Origin: Methylosinus sporium
GTDB taxonomy: Bacteria > Pseudomonadota > Alphaproteobacteria > Rhizobiales > Beijerinckiaceae
Length of the DNA stretch: 64,000 bases
Direction: 5' to 3'
Assembly (NCBI RefSeq): GCF_003113265.1
Contig: NZ_PUIV01000005.1
Span: 62,001 to 126,000, forward strand
Part shown: piece after piece, positions 8,476 to 17,007 of the stretch
Layout: each line of letters starts with the position of its first letter
How positions within the stretch are numbered: the stretch's first letter is position 1
Notes under the pieces: generated by a model
Database searches by the model: none
What the model was told of the DNA's origin: nothing
The model's input: the letters and a program-made list of their open reading frames with translations, nothing else
Translations under genes and position numbers: made by a program

Positions 8476-8985
8476 TCAGGCCTGCAGATGCAGGACCTTG
8501 ACGCCGCGCTCCTTGCGCAGACCCTCGAGAGGCGTGGCGTAATAATCGGTGTTGCGCAGCTCCATCAGAATGGTGCCCAGCGCCGCATCGGTGCGCAGGA
8601 ACACATTCACCGGCAGGACCGGCGGCTTGTAGAGCTGACGGAACTCGATATGGATGCGCTCCGCCGCATATTTGCTCTCGGCGGCCTTCATCTTGGCGAT
8701 CCAGGCGGCTTCCACCGCGGCGGCGTCCTCGCCGGTCGTCGCCTTGGTGACGAGATCCGCGACGGAGAGCTTCTCGGTCTTGAGCACCGAGAGACGCTCT
8801 TCGATCTTGCGCTCGATATATTGATAATCGACGTCGAGATCGTAGCTCTTGCGGAAGGGCGAGGAATAGGCGACGCGGAAGTCCTGAATGAACTTGGTCG
8901 CCTGGTCCACACTGTTCAGCTTGGCGATCTTTCCTTCCCACTCGGTGCGAGTGGAGTTCTCGTGGATCGGTTCTCTCTTCGCCAT
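8476..8985 (-). CDS. mmoZ: sMMO hydroxylase gamma subunit MmoZ
   Basis: MmoZ is the small structural subunit of the (alpha-beta-gamma)2 methane hydroxylase and binds no metal. The 169-residue helical protein has the expected family length and begins [16 protein letters not shown]. It lies 25 bp after mmoB in the canonical order. Nothing in the sequence looks degraded. Confidence 0.96.
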
Positions 8986-9010
8986 TGTGGCAATCCTTAT
9001 CGTCGACCGA

Positions 9011-9427
9011 TCAAATATCGGTCAGGGCGCGATCGAGGCCCATGAGTTCCGAGGTGATGGTGAATTTCGTGCCGAGCGTGTAGGCGCGGCCGACGGTCGA
9101 CGACACATTCACGAGAAGGTCGTAGACCGAGAACGGCTTGCCGAGCAGATCGGAGGCTTCGGCGGCGTCGATCTCGATCGCGCCATCGGCCTTGATCCAC
9201 CAGAATCCCGCCTTGTCCTCGACGACGATCGACGGATTCTTCGCCTTGCCGCCCTTGAGCACCATGTCCTCGATGATCGCGTCGATCTCGTCGCTCTTCA
9301 TCAGGACCAGAACCACGGCGTTGGACTCGTGGACGACCTGGTTCTCCTCGGCGAAGAACTCGTCCGCGAAGGCCTTGCCGGTCTTCTGCATGATGCCGGC
9401 GTTGTAAGCGTTATGCGCGCTAGACAT
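9011..9427 (-). CDS. mmoB: sMMO regulatory protein B, MmoB
   Basis: MmoB is the cofactorless coupling protein. It docks on the hydroxylase and controls substrate and oxygen access to the diiron site. The 138-residue product begins [20 protein letters not shown], with the flexible N-terminal tail that is needed for activity. It lies 15 bp after mmoY. Confidence 0.96.
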   Translation of the reverse strand: MSSAHNAYNAGIMQKTGKAFADEFFAEENQVVHESNAVVLVLMKSDEIDAIIEDMVLKGGKAKNPSIVVEDKAGFWWIKADGAIEIDAAEASDLLGKPFSVYDLLVNVSSTVGRAYTLGTKFTITSELMGLDRALTDI

Positions 9428-9442
9428 AGGAGCGTTTCCTTT

Positions 9443-10630
9443 TCAGTTCTTGAAGCCGGCGAGAACGGCGTCGACCTTCTGGTCCACGTCGATGTTGAAG
9501 CCGATCTTGTCGGCGTAATCGACTTTCCAATCGCCGAAGACGCGCTGCAGCGCTTCCGAGACGCCGGCGCGATCAGTCGCGCCCGCGACCTTCTCGACCT
9601 TGGCGTAGATGCCGACGAAATCCTTCAGCGCCGTGACCGAACGCGCGAGATAATGCTCAGTCCAGGCGTTGAGGAAGGTGCGGTTGTGCGCGCCGAATTC
9701 CGGATCATTGGCGAGGCAATAGACGAAGAGATCTTCGATCGCGCCGCGCGTGGTCTGGAAATAGGTCTGCGACTGCGCCGTGAAGAAGGGCGTCAGCGTG
9801 TCGCCATAGACGGTGGCGAGGCGCTGGAAGAACTCGCGACGGGCGAATTGGCCGAAGGTCGCGTCATAGACGGCGTGACCCGCCCAGAGGATCTCGTTCC
9901 AATCCTGAATGCCCTGCCAGATTTCTTCCACCGCGCCGCGCGCGCCAGCGTAGATCGGATCGGTGGTCCAGATCTTCTTCGGCACGTCCGTCGAAGCGTC
10001 GAAGCCCGGCACGAGCTTGGCGATGAACAGACGCTCCATCTGGATCATCTGCGCATTGTCGACCTTGTCGAGACCGGCGAAGGTCGCCGACTGACGGATC
10101 GTGTCCGACAGGCAGTCGCGGCCGACCGACGAATGGGCGTTGAACAGGCCATATTCGTTGTACAGCAGCGCGCCGTAATATTTGTTGAGGATCTCGTCGC
10201 GCCAATAGGCGTCGATGGTGCGGATCGAGCCCTCGGAAGAATAGGCGGCGAGGAAGCGCTGCGTGTAGCGCGCCTCTTCCGACTTGTCCTTCACATAGGG
10301 AGCGTGCCAGCGACGGGCCGGATCGCGATGGCGATACCAGTCGGTCGTGCGCAGCTCGGTGCTCTCATTGCCCCAGGACGGACGGCCGCCGTGGAACTTC
10401 TGAGTCCAATCGCCCCAATCGAGGCCGCCGGCGATCCAGTCGGGATTGGGCTGCGCATAGCAGGACAGCTGCTCATATTCCGACAGGCGCTTCCAGCGTG
10501 GCTGGATGAAATAATGATATTTGCGCTGCGTGTCGAGCGCGTGATCCGGAACCGCGGCGGCGATGATCGCCGCCCGTTCCGGATCGGTGAGACCTCGCTT
10601 CGTAACCTGAGAGCTCTGAGGCTGTGACAT
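9443..10630 (-). CDS. mmoY: sMMO hydroxylase beta subunit MmoY
   Basis: MmoY is the ferritin-like but metal-free beta subunit of the methane hydroxylase. It pairs with MmoX to form the canyon where MmoB docks. The 395-residue product has the usual length and composition, and no diiron motifs are present, as expected. It is separated from mmoX by a 132-bp gap containing a hairpin. In the related strain OB3b a second, sigma-70-type promoter has been reported before mmoY, which would fit this gap. Confidence 0.96.
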   Translation of the reverse strand: MSQPQSSQVTKRGLTDPERAAIIAAAVPDHALDTQRKYHYFIQPRWKRLSEYEQLSCYAQPNPDWIAGGLDWGDWTQKFHGGRPSWGNESTELRTTDWYRHRDPARRWHAPYVKDKSEEARYTQRFLAAYSSEGSIRTIDAYWRDEILNKYYGALLYNEYGLFNAHSSVGRDCLSDTIRQSATFAGLDKVDNAQMIQMERLFIAKLVPGFDASTDVPKKIWTTDPIYAGARGAVEEIWQGIQDWNEILWAGHAVYDATFGQFARREFFQRLATVYGDTLTPFFTAQSQTYFQTTRGAIEDLFVYCLANDPEFGAHNRTFLNAWTEHYLARSVTALKDFVGIYAKVEKVAGATDRAGVSEALQRVFGDWKVDYADKIGFNIDVDQKVDAVLAGFKN

Positions 10631-10700
10631 TTCAGACGTCCTCCACTAGGGATTTTTCGTGCTTCGTGCTTGTCGACGGGCGCATGTCGTCCGCCGAGAA

Positions 10701-10725
10701 CCCGGCGCGCGCGAAACGCGCCGGG
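10701..10725 (-). other. Intercistronic hairpin between mmoX and mmoY
   Basis: A perfect 9-bp inverted repeat (10701-10709 with 10717-10725, seven-base loop) lies in the mmoX-mmoY gap. It lacks a following T-run on the minus strand. It resembles the hairpin between mmoZ and mmoD and may act in partial termination, mRNA processing or stabilisation of the mmoX message. Confidence 0.55.
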
Positions 10726-10762
10726 AACCCGTTGCAATTCGACGCGAAGCGCCGAATGAAGA

Positions 10763-12343
10763 TCAGAATTTGGCGAGCGGATTGGGGAAGACGCAGCCCG
10801 CGCGCTTGATGTCCTCGAGCGTCCAGAGATTGTCGCCGCGCACGTGAGGCTGGGCGATCAGCGTCTTGCCGTCGGAGCGAACGCCATGGCCCTCGGCGAT
10901 CACTTCGGACAGTTCGCGTCCCTCATACTGCTCGAAGAGATTGTGGCACTCGTAGCGCTCCGGCTCCGACAGCCACATACGCTCACCCCAATCATCCGTG
11001 AGCGAATGCTTCTTGCCGTTGAACTCGTGCACGCGCAGCGAGCCGGAGCCCTTGGCGAGAGACGGGATGAACGGCACTTGCGAGACGCGGTCGATATAGA
11101 CGTCGTGACCGTTGGCAAGCAGCCAGGCGTAGGGGATGAACCCGCTCTTGGGATCCTCATAGCCGAGCTTCTTCCACTCATTGTAGATCTTGCCGTAGTG
11201 ATCGGCCCAGCCCGGGTAGTTCGCCTCGAACCACTCCTGATCCTCCTCGTCCGGCAGAGCCAGACGCGCGAAGCCGAGCGGCCACAGCGCATAGGCGGCG
11301 AGGGCGAGATCGTGATGGGCCCAATAGGCGTCCGTCTTGGCGTCGCGCAGCGAGCGGGGGCTCTCCACGCCATATTTGCCGAGGCGACCGATCCAGATTC
11401 CACCCCAATCCTCGTAGACCCAGCGGTTCCAGGTCTTCACCCACGGCTCGACCTTGAACTTCGAGCCATACTCGAACAGATAGCCGAGGGCCGGCGTGAA
11501 ATACTTCTGCTGCGTCCAGAAGGCGTTGTTGAGATCGGTGTTGAGATATTTGGCCGCCGCCGGATCATTGGCGATGGACACCACCGTCTGATAGCCGTTC
11601 GCCATATGCCGCAGCTCGTCGGTCTCCACCGACAGGAACACCGTCGGCGTGATCTCGTCGCCATTGGCCGAAGCCCATTCGGTGACGGCGACGATCAGCG
11701 GATTGGTGAAGCAGGCTTCGCCGACCAGCTGCAGATTGACCGAGCATTCCACGGCGTCGCCGGAGATGAAGCCGTCGGCGAAGACGCGCTTCATGCCCTT
11801 CCACAGCGGGCCGATCGCGCGGGTGCGACGGGCGTCATTGTGGCCGGCCGGATCGTGATAATGCTTGGAGTAATAGTGGTTGATGAAGGCGCACTGATGC
11901 GTGTGACGAATTTCGTCGAGCACCTGAGCGAGATAGCCGTTCTTCTGCTCGGCCGCGGTGGCGCTGTCCCACAGCATGGCCGAAGCGGCGATGGCGTTAT
12001 ACTCGCCGACCTCGAGGAAGTTCGAGATCACTTTCATGGTCTCGCCCCAGCGGGGATGCACCTTGTTGCCGGCGCCGAGACGGGTCAGACCATCGAGCAG
12101 AGTGCCGAACTGGCGCTCGTCCTTGGCCGCCTCCATGCGGGCGTATTCCTTGGCGATGACCTTGAACTGCTCCTTGGTCTGGTTCGCCATGTGATATTTG
12201 GTGGCGTATTTGGTGCGGTTTTCCTTGAAGTCCCAGTTGAAGCTCTGCAGCCACTTGTGGACCTCCTGCGGCTCGACGCCGACCGGAGCGCGGTTGACCT
12301 TCAGAGCATCGGTCGCCGCTTTTGTCGCGAGACTGATTGCCAT
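10763..12343 (-). CDS. mmoX: sMMO hydroxylase alpha subunit MmoX
   Basis: MmoX carries the diiron centre that oxidises methane to methanol. In this 526-residue protein all iron ligands are present at the classical positions: E114, E144, H147, E209, E243 and H246. The pocket residues C151 and T213 are also present. The two EXXH motifs read EIRH and ELRH. It is the first gene of the operon and has a sigma-54 promoter about 160 bp upstream. The sequence is almost the same as that of Methylosinus/Methylocystis MmoX as I recall it. Confidence 0.99.
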   Translation of the reverse strand: MAISLATKAATDALKVNRAPVGVEPQEVHKWLQSFNWDFKENRTKYATKYHMANQTKEQFKVIAKEYARMEAAKDERQFGTLLDGLTRLGAGNKVHPRWGETMKVISNFLEVGEYNAIAASAMLWDSATAAEQKNGYLAQVLDEIRHTHQCAFINHYYSKHYHDPAGHNDARRTRAIGPLWKGMKRVFADGFISGDAVECSVNLQLVGEACFTNPLIVAVTEWASANGDEITPTVFLSVETDELRHMANGYQTVVSIANDPAAAKYLNTDLNNAFWTQQKYFTPALGYLFEYGSKFKVEPWVKTWNRWVYEDWGGIWIGRLGKYGVESPRSLRDAKTDAYWAHHDLALAAYALWPLGFARLALPDEEDQEWFEANYPGWADHYGKIYNEWKKLGYEDPKSGFIPYAWLLANGHDVYIDRVSQVPFIPSLAKGSGSLRVHEFNGKKHSLTDDWGERMWLSEPERYECHNLFEQYEGRELSEVIAEGHGVRSDGKTLIAQPHVRGDNLWTLEDIKRAGCVFPNPLAKF

Positions 12344-12499
12344 GCTTCTTCCTCCTCACAGACTTTTTGTTTCTCGGATCGACGACTTCGTCTGCAGTCG
12401 CAGATCCGAACGTGAGCGCCGCTTTCCAAACTTTCGAAATGGAAACTTCGATGTCGTCTGCAATTCATCTATTGCGGAAGCGACGACGCTTATTGTTAT

Positions 12500-12515
12500 G
12501 GCAAGCCTCGTGCCA
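12500..12515 (-). promoter_or_regulatory. Sigma-54 (RpoN) promoter of mmoXYBZDC
   Basis: Read on the minus strand, 12515-12500 is TGGCACGAGGCTTGCC. This matches the -24/-12 consensus TGGCACG-N4-TTGCW except at the last base. Transcription should start near 12489, giving a leader of about 145 bases before mmoX. MmoR, a sigma-54 activator, is encoded just upstream. Control of mmoX by RpoN and MmoR is established in Methylosinus. Confidence 0.88.
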
Positions 12516-12658
12516 CTGATGGTGATTTTGCGGAATCATAGAGTTTGCAAGGGATTCGCAACGATCGTGAAAGAGATACGACGTGAGCGCGGGAATATTC
12601 GAAGGCGGCGCTCGATACAGTTGTCAAATAAGCATACGCACGAATTTCATCGACTGTT

Positions 12659-12695
12659 TCGATCGCCGCGATCCATGCATGGTCGCGGCGATCGA
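12659..12695. promoter_or_regulatory. Long palindrome between mmoG and the mmoX promoter
   Basis: Two exact 13-bp arms (12659-12671 and 12683-12695) flank an 11-base spacer that itself contains the palindrome CCATGCATGG. The element begins nine bases after the mmoG stop, so it could be an mmoG terminator, but no T-run follows on the minus strand. Its centre is about 160 bp upstream of the -24 element. That is the usual distance for an activator site of a sigma-54 enhancer-binding protein, so it is a candidate MmoR site. The rest of 12344-12703 holds no open frame that I can support. Confidence 0.6.
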
Positions 12696-12703
12696 GGGCC
12701 TGA

Positions 12704-14386
12704 TCAGGCGCGTGGATCTTCGCGCGTTTCGGCGGCGCGGCGCGCATCGAATCCGAATGTCGGATCGCTCGGTGGAATATGCGTCACCGCGCATTCCACC
12801 GTCATCAGCGAGGAGGCCGTCGCGACCGCGTTGCGCAATGCGAGACGCGTGACGCGCACGGGATCGATGACGCCGGCGGCGAAGAGATCGCCGCAAGCGC
12901 CGCTGCGCATATCCATTCCCCAGAAATCGTCATTCGATCGCCGCAGCTCGAACAAAAATTCATCGGCGTCGACGCCGGCGTTGGCGGCGATGCGCCGTAT
13001 CGGCTCGTCGAGCGCGGCGCGCACGATGGCGACGCCATGGTCCTGATCGAGATTGTCGCCGCGCAGCTCTGCGAGAGCGGCGCGCGCGCGATAGAGTCCG
13101 ACGCCGCCGCCGGCGACTACGCCGTCATTCTGCGCTGAGCGGGCGGAATTGAGCGCATTCTCGATTCTCTGCATACGCTCCTTGATGACGATGTCCGACA
13201 AGCCGCCGGCGCGGATCGTCGCCATTCTGCCGGACAGGGCTTTTATGCGCGTCTGCAGATTTTGGAGCTCGTGGCGCTTGCCGCTCGGCGAGCCTTTGGA
13301 GCCGTCGCCTTCGACGATCCAATCGGCCTGACGTTTCGCCGAAGCGAGGCGATCGGCGATGACGGCGGCGTCGCCTTCGCCGCCGATGACCAGCGTATCG
13401 TCCTCGCGCACGACGACGCGTCGCGCGCGGCCGAGATGCTCGATCGTGACATTGGAAATATCTTCGCCGAACGCCTCCATGATCGCGCGGCCGCCGGTGA
13501 GCGCGGCGAGATCGAGAAGATATTCGTAGCGACTGTCGCCATAGCCCGGCCCCTTCACGGCGATGGAGCAGAGATTCTTGCGAATGTGATTGAGCAAGAG
13601 TCCGGGAAGCGCTTCCTCCGCTATGTTTTCCGCGACGACGAGCAGGCTGCCGCCGCGACGCCGCACGAGCTCGAGCGCTGGCACCAGCTCGGAAAATTCA
13701 TTGATGACGCGATCGTAGATGAGAATATAGGGATTCTCGAGCTCGGCGATTTTGCGCGCGCTGTCGGTCATGAAATAGGGCGAGCGATAGCCCTGTTCCC
13801 AATGCATTCCTTCGACGGATTCGATCTCGTCGGTCACGCCATTGCCGAGCTCGACATCGACGACGCCGCCGTCGCCGGCGATCTCCAGCGCTTCCGCGAC
13901 GATCTCGCCTATGCCTTCATCGCCGCCGGCCGCGAGAGTCGCGACATGAGCGAGCGAGCGCCGATCGTCGCAACGACGCGAACGGCGCAAAAGGTCGGCC
14001 TCGACCGCGCGCGCGGCGCGCTCCATGCCGAGCGAGACGTCGCGCGGATTCATGCCGGCGGCGAGCGCTTTTCGCGTTTCCGCGGCGACGCGGTGCGTCA
14101 GCACGACAGAGGTCGTCGAGCCGTCGCCCGCTTCTTTGGCGACCGTCGTCGCCATTTGGCGCACCAGCGTTATGCCGACGCTCTCCATGCGTCCGGCGGC
14201 TTCGACCGCCTGCGCTACTGTGGCGCCGTCCTTCGTCGCGACCGGCGGCAAGCCGGAGGCGCGATGCTCGATGACGACATTGCGGCCGCATGGCCCGAGC
14301 GTCACGCCGACGGCGTTTGCGAGAACGTCGACTCCATCGAGCAGCTTTTTGCGAACGGGGTCGCCGAAGCGAATATTCCTGGCCAC
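12704..14386 (-). CDS. mmoG: GroEL-like chaperonin MmoG
   Basis: MmoG is a GroEL homologue required for sMMO expression, thought to fold MmoR and/or the hydroxylase. The 560-residue product has GroEL landmarks: a VGVTLGPCGRNVVIE nucleotide-binding segment, KDGATVAQAVE, and GDGSTTSVVL. It starts with GTG at 14386, with GGAGGA eight bases upstream. It lacks the Gly-Gly-Met tail of housekeeping GroEL. It lies between mmoR and mmoX on the same strand, the arrangement described for Methylosinus. Confidence 0.94.
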   Translation of the reverse strand: MARNIRFGDPVRKKLLDGVDVLANAVGVTLGPCGRNVVIEHRASGLPPVATKDGATVAQAVEAAGRMESVGITLVRQMATTVAKEAGDGSTTSVVLTHRVAAETRKALAAGMNPRDVSLGMERAARAVEADLLRRSRRCDDRRSLAHVATLAAGGDEGIGEIVAEALEIAGDGGVVDVELGNGVTDEIESVEGMHWEQGYRSPYFMTDSARKIAELENPYILIYDRVINEFSELVPALELVRRRGGSLLVVAENIAEEALPGLLLNHIRKNLCSIAVKGPGYGDSRYEYLLDLAALTGGRAIMEAFGEDISNVTIEHLGRARRVVVREDDTLVIGGEGDAAVIADRLASAKRQADWIVEGDGSKGSPSGKRHELQNLQTRIKALSGRMATIRAGGLSDIVIKERMQRIENALNSARSAQNDGVVAGGGVGLYRARAALAELRGDNLDQDHGVAIVRAALDEPIRRIAANAGVDADEFLFELRRSNDDFWGMDMRSGACGDLFAAGVIDPVRVTRLALRNAVATASSLMTVECAVTHIPPSDPTFGFDARRAAETREDPRA

Positions 14387-14457
14387 GACACTAATCCTCC
14401 ACTGATGCGCGGCGCCGCCGCGGCGTCGCGCGCGTTTCCTTCGTTTTTTCGTTTCGC

Positions 14458-14793
14458 TTATTTTTTCTTGGGCTTGTCGAAAGCCGTAATGTCGATGTCC
14501 TCACGTCCGGCGTTGAGCGTCATCGCGCTGCGGCCCGCCGCCACACGGCGCGCGCGGTTGCGCTCGACGCGTATCCAGACGGAGATCAATCGGCGATCGT
14601 CGAAATCGAGCGTGCGACGTATTTCCTCTATGTCGACAGGCTCGAATTCCCGGCGCAGATAGGCCGCGAGTTCTCGCACGCGCTCCTCGCCGATGACTTC
14701 TTTCAGACGCTCTTCCTCTTCCGCGAGCTCGCGCAGAGAGGCGTCGAGCGCGCGGGCGGCTTCTTCGATAAAATCGCGGTCTTCCGGTCCCAT
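14458..14793 (-). CDS. Unknown 111-aa protein between mmoR and mmoG
   Basis: I do not recognise this protein. It is highly charged, with a long helical, Glu/Arg-rich first half that could form a coiled coil (LRELAEEEERLKEVIGEERV) and a lysine-rich end (DKPKKK). No signal peptide or membrane segment is visible. The start at 14793 has a good GAGGTGA ribosome-binding site that overlaps the mmoR stop, so translation is probably coupled to mmoR. The gene ends 71 bp before mmoG. Its place suggests a role in sMMO regulation or assembly, which is inference only. Confidence 0.7.
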   Translation of the reverse strand: MGPEDRDFIEEAARALDASLRELAEEEERLKEVIGEERVRELAAYLRREFEPVDIEEIRRTLDFDDRRLISVWIRVERNRARRVAAGRSAMTLNAGREDIDITAFDKPKKK

Positions 14794-14797
14794 CGCG

Positions 14798-16942
14798 TCA
14801 CCTCTTGGAGACGATGCGCCGATCGCTTCGCAAGCCGTAGCGCGCCATTTTATGGTAGAGCGTCGCTCTGGTGATGCCGAGGCTGCGCGCCGCTTTGGCG
14901 ATATTGCCTTTGCTCGAGGCGAGCGCATGTCGAACGGCGCGCGCCTCCCAATCGGAGAGGTCGAATCCGGCTTCGAGCTCGACTGTTTCGTCGACATTGG
15001 CGTCTTGTGACTCGGCGTCGGTCACGCGCTGATCGAAGTCGAGCTCCTGTAGAAAATCGATCGGAAGATCGTCGATCTCGATGACCGGGCCCTTGGCGAC
15101 GGCGATGCTGGAGCGCAGCACATTGCGCGCCTCGCGAATATTGCCGGGCCAGGGATGCTTGAAGAATATGCGCCAGACTTCATCGGAAAAGCGCAGATCT
15201 TCCGCCGATCCCAGCGCGTCTCGCTCGAGGCGGAACAATTGCGACAGCAGCCCGAGGCGATCGGGCCGCTCGCGCAGCGGCGGCAGCCATAGCTGCACGC
15301 CGTTGAGGCGATAGTAGAGATCGCGGCGAAACGCGCCTTTTTGCACCATCTCCTGCAGGCTGCGATTGGTGGCGGCGACGACGCGCACATCGACGCGGAT
15401 CGGCTTGCTGGAGCCGATCGGCACGACCTCGCTGGAGTCGAGCACGCGCAGCAGCGTCGCTTGCAGATCGGCGGCCATGTCGCCGATTTCGTCGAGGAAC
15501 AATATGCCTTTGTCGGCCTCGACGAATTTGCCGGATTTGCCCTTTGCGCGCGCGCCGGTGAAGCTGCCGCCCTCATAGCCGAACAATTCGCTCTCGATCA
15601 GCTCGCGCGGAATGGCGGCGCAATTGATGGCGACGAGCGGACGCTCCTTGCGCGGCCCGCCGGCGTGCAGGCGGCGCACCAGATAATCCTTGCCGACTCC
15701 GGACTCGCCGGTGATGAGGATCGGAATATTGCGCTCCTGCAAGCCGGCCGCCTTGCGCAGCGCCGTCTCCAGCACGCTGTCGCTCCAATCGCGCTCGGCG
15801 TCGGGCCCGCAGGGCGCGGCGTCGGCGCGGTCGGGCGCGCGGCGAGCCGATGAGGCGGCGCCGTCGCGCCTCGGACAGCGATGCGCTTCCGCATAGAGCG
15901 GACGGCCGTTGCGATCGGGGAGCGATAGGATGCGGCCGCCTTCATGCGCGGCGATCAGCGCCGGCAGATCGACGCCGAGCGCGGTCGCCGCGCGCGCGCC
16001 GACGAGCGCGGAATAGCCGCCGCCGAGCGCCTCGACGGCGGCGCGGTCGACGCCGCGAACATATCCGTCGGCGCCGACGAACACGCGGCCTTCGTCGGCG
16101 AAACGCGCATCCGCTTCGCCGATCGCGCGCAGGCGCAGCAGATAGCCGTCGGCGGCGAGGCGGTCGAACAGGCTCGCCTCCAGCATATGGCGCGCGATCT
16201 TCAGAAATCCGAGGGCGAGCTTGGCGGCGTCGCGCCGATCGGAGATCATGCCGAGGATCGCGCAGAGCCCGCCGTCGGGCGCGACGATGGGACAGCCGGC
16301 GGTCGCGAAGCGATGCAGCGCGCCGTTGAAATGCTCCTTGCCGTCGAAGGCGACGGGCTCGCGCAACAGGCTCGCCGTGCCGACGCCATTATTGCCGAGG
16401 CTGGCCTCGCTCCAATCGGCGCCGATGCGGCCGATCTGCGCGCCGCCGGCCGTTATGCGCGAGCCGGAGTCGAGCAGATGCACGACGGCGCCCGCCGGAT
16501 CGGCGAGCAGCAGCGCGACATTGGTCTCGTCGAGCAGCGTGCGCAGATCATAGACCAGCGCCGAAAGATGCCCGGCGACGCCGCCGAGCGAATTGCGGCG
16601 CCAGCCGTCGAGCTCCGAGGCGCCGCTCTCGAGGCGGCGCTGGCGCGGCGCGAATTCCGCGCCGGGGGGCAGAGCATGGTCGTCGACGCAGCGCGCCCAG
16701 GCTTCCGCGACCTGCGGGCGCACCCAATCGGCGCCGGCGGGCGCCTGGCCGGTCTGCTTCATCCAGTCCCAGGCGACGCCCGGCCGATCGACGCCGTAGA
16801 AGCCGGTCTCCTCGGCGCCGCGCAGAGCGGCGACGGAGGCGGCCGCGCGATCGAGCAAGGGGGATCTCATTGCCATATCGCTCAAAAGCGATCCTCCCGA
16901 ATTGTGACGTGTTGCGCCGGGCGTCCGCGCCGGGGCGCTCAT
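14798..16942 (-). CDS. mmoR: Sigma-54-dependent activator of sMMO genes, MmoR
   Basis: MmoR activates the sigma-54 promoter of mmoX. The 714-residue product has an AcoR-like N-terminal region with a GAF-type sensor (roughly residues 130-260). A central AAA+ domain carries Walker A GESGVGKD near residue 415 and Walker B LFLDEIGD near 475. A Fis-type helix-turn-helix at the C-terminus reads KGNIAKAARSLGITRATLYHK. The sigma-54 contact loop reads GSFTGA, not the usual GAFTGA. The ATG at 16942 has no clear ribosome-binding site and sits 10 bases after a strong hairpin. An in-frame ATG at 16876, preceded at 15 bases by GGGAGGA, is an alternative start. Confidence 0.93.
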   Translation of the reverse strand: MSAPARTPGATRHNSGGSLLSDMAMRSPLLDRAAASVAALRGAEETGFYGVDRPGVAWDWMKQTGQAPAGADWVRPQVAEAWARCVDDHALPPGAEFAPRQRRLESGASELDGWRRNSLGGVAGHLSALVYDLRTLLDETNVALLLADPAGAVVHLLDSGSRITAGGAQIGRIGADWSEASLGNNGVGTASLLREPVAFDGKEHFNGALHRFATAGCPIVAPDGGLCAILGMISDRRDAAKLALGFLKIARHMLEASLFDRLAADGYLLRLRAIGEADARFADEGRVFVGADGYVRGVDRAAVEALGGGYSALVGARAATALGVDLPALIAAHEGGRILSLPDRNGRPLYAEAHRCPRRDGAASSARRAPDRADAAPCGPDAERDWSDSVLETALRKAAGLQERNIPILITGESGVGKDYLVRRLHAGGPRKERPLVAINCAAIPRELIESELFGYEGGSFTGARAKGKSGKFVEADKGILFLDEIGDMAADLQATLLRVLDSSEVVPIGSSKPIRVDVRVVAATNRSLQEMVQKGAFRRDLYYRLNGVQLWLPPLRERPDRLGLLSQLFRLERDALGSAEDLRFSDEVWRIFFKHPWPGNIREARNVLRSSIAVAKGPVIEIDDLPIDFLQELDFDQRVTDAESQDANVDETVELEAGFDLSDWEARAVRHALASSKGNIAKAARSLGITRATLYHKMARYGLRSDRRIVSKR

Positions 16943-16952
16943 GCGATGGCCG

Positions 16953-16981
16953 GCGCCCGCCGTCGCTTCGACGGCGGGCGC
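16953..16981 (-). promoter_or_regulatory. Strong hairpin immediately upstream of mmoR
   Basis: A perfect 13-bp stem (16953-16965 with 16969-16981) with a three-base loop lies in the 65-bp gap between the DUF1097 gene and mmoR, ten bases from the mmoR ATG. No T-run follows on the minus strand. It may be an incomplete terminator or attenuator for read-through from the copper-related genes upstream, or a structure that limits mmoR translation initiation. Confidence 0.55.
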
Positions 16982-17007
16982 GCTTTCGACGTCGTAGCGG
17001 TCGGCGC

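Noticed and set aside
8393-8941. Longer upstream extension of the mmoD frame.
   Set aside because: It runs antiparallel-in-frame through mmoZ in a different frame and through an intercistronic hairpin. The ATG at 8392 has a strong ribosome-binding site and gives the normal MmoD length.
10844-12415. A long 523-codon open frame on the plus strand opposite mmoX (and a similar one opposite mmoY at 8888-10627).
   Set aside because: These are antisense shadows of high-GC coding genes. Their products are charged, low in recognisable motifs and have no ribosome-binding site, while mmoX and mmoY are certain.
12657-12697. Calling the long palindrome simply a terminator of mmoG.
   Set aside because: It is well placed for that, but there is no T-run on the minus strand after it. 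Its distance from the sigma-54 promoter makes a regulatory role at least as likely, so it was left as a regulatory element.
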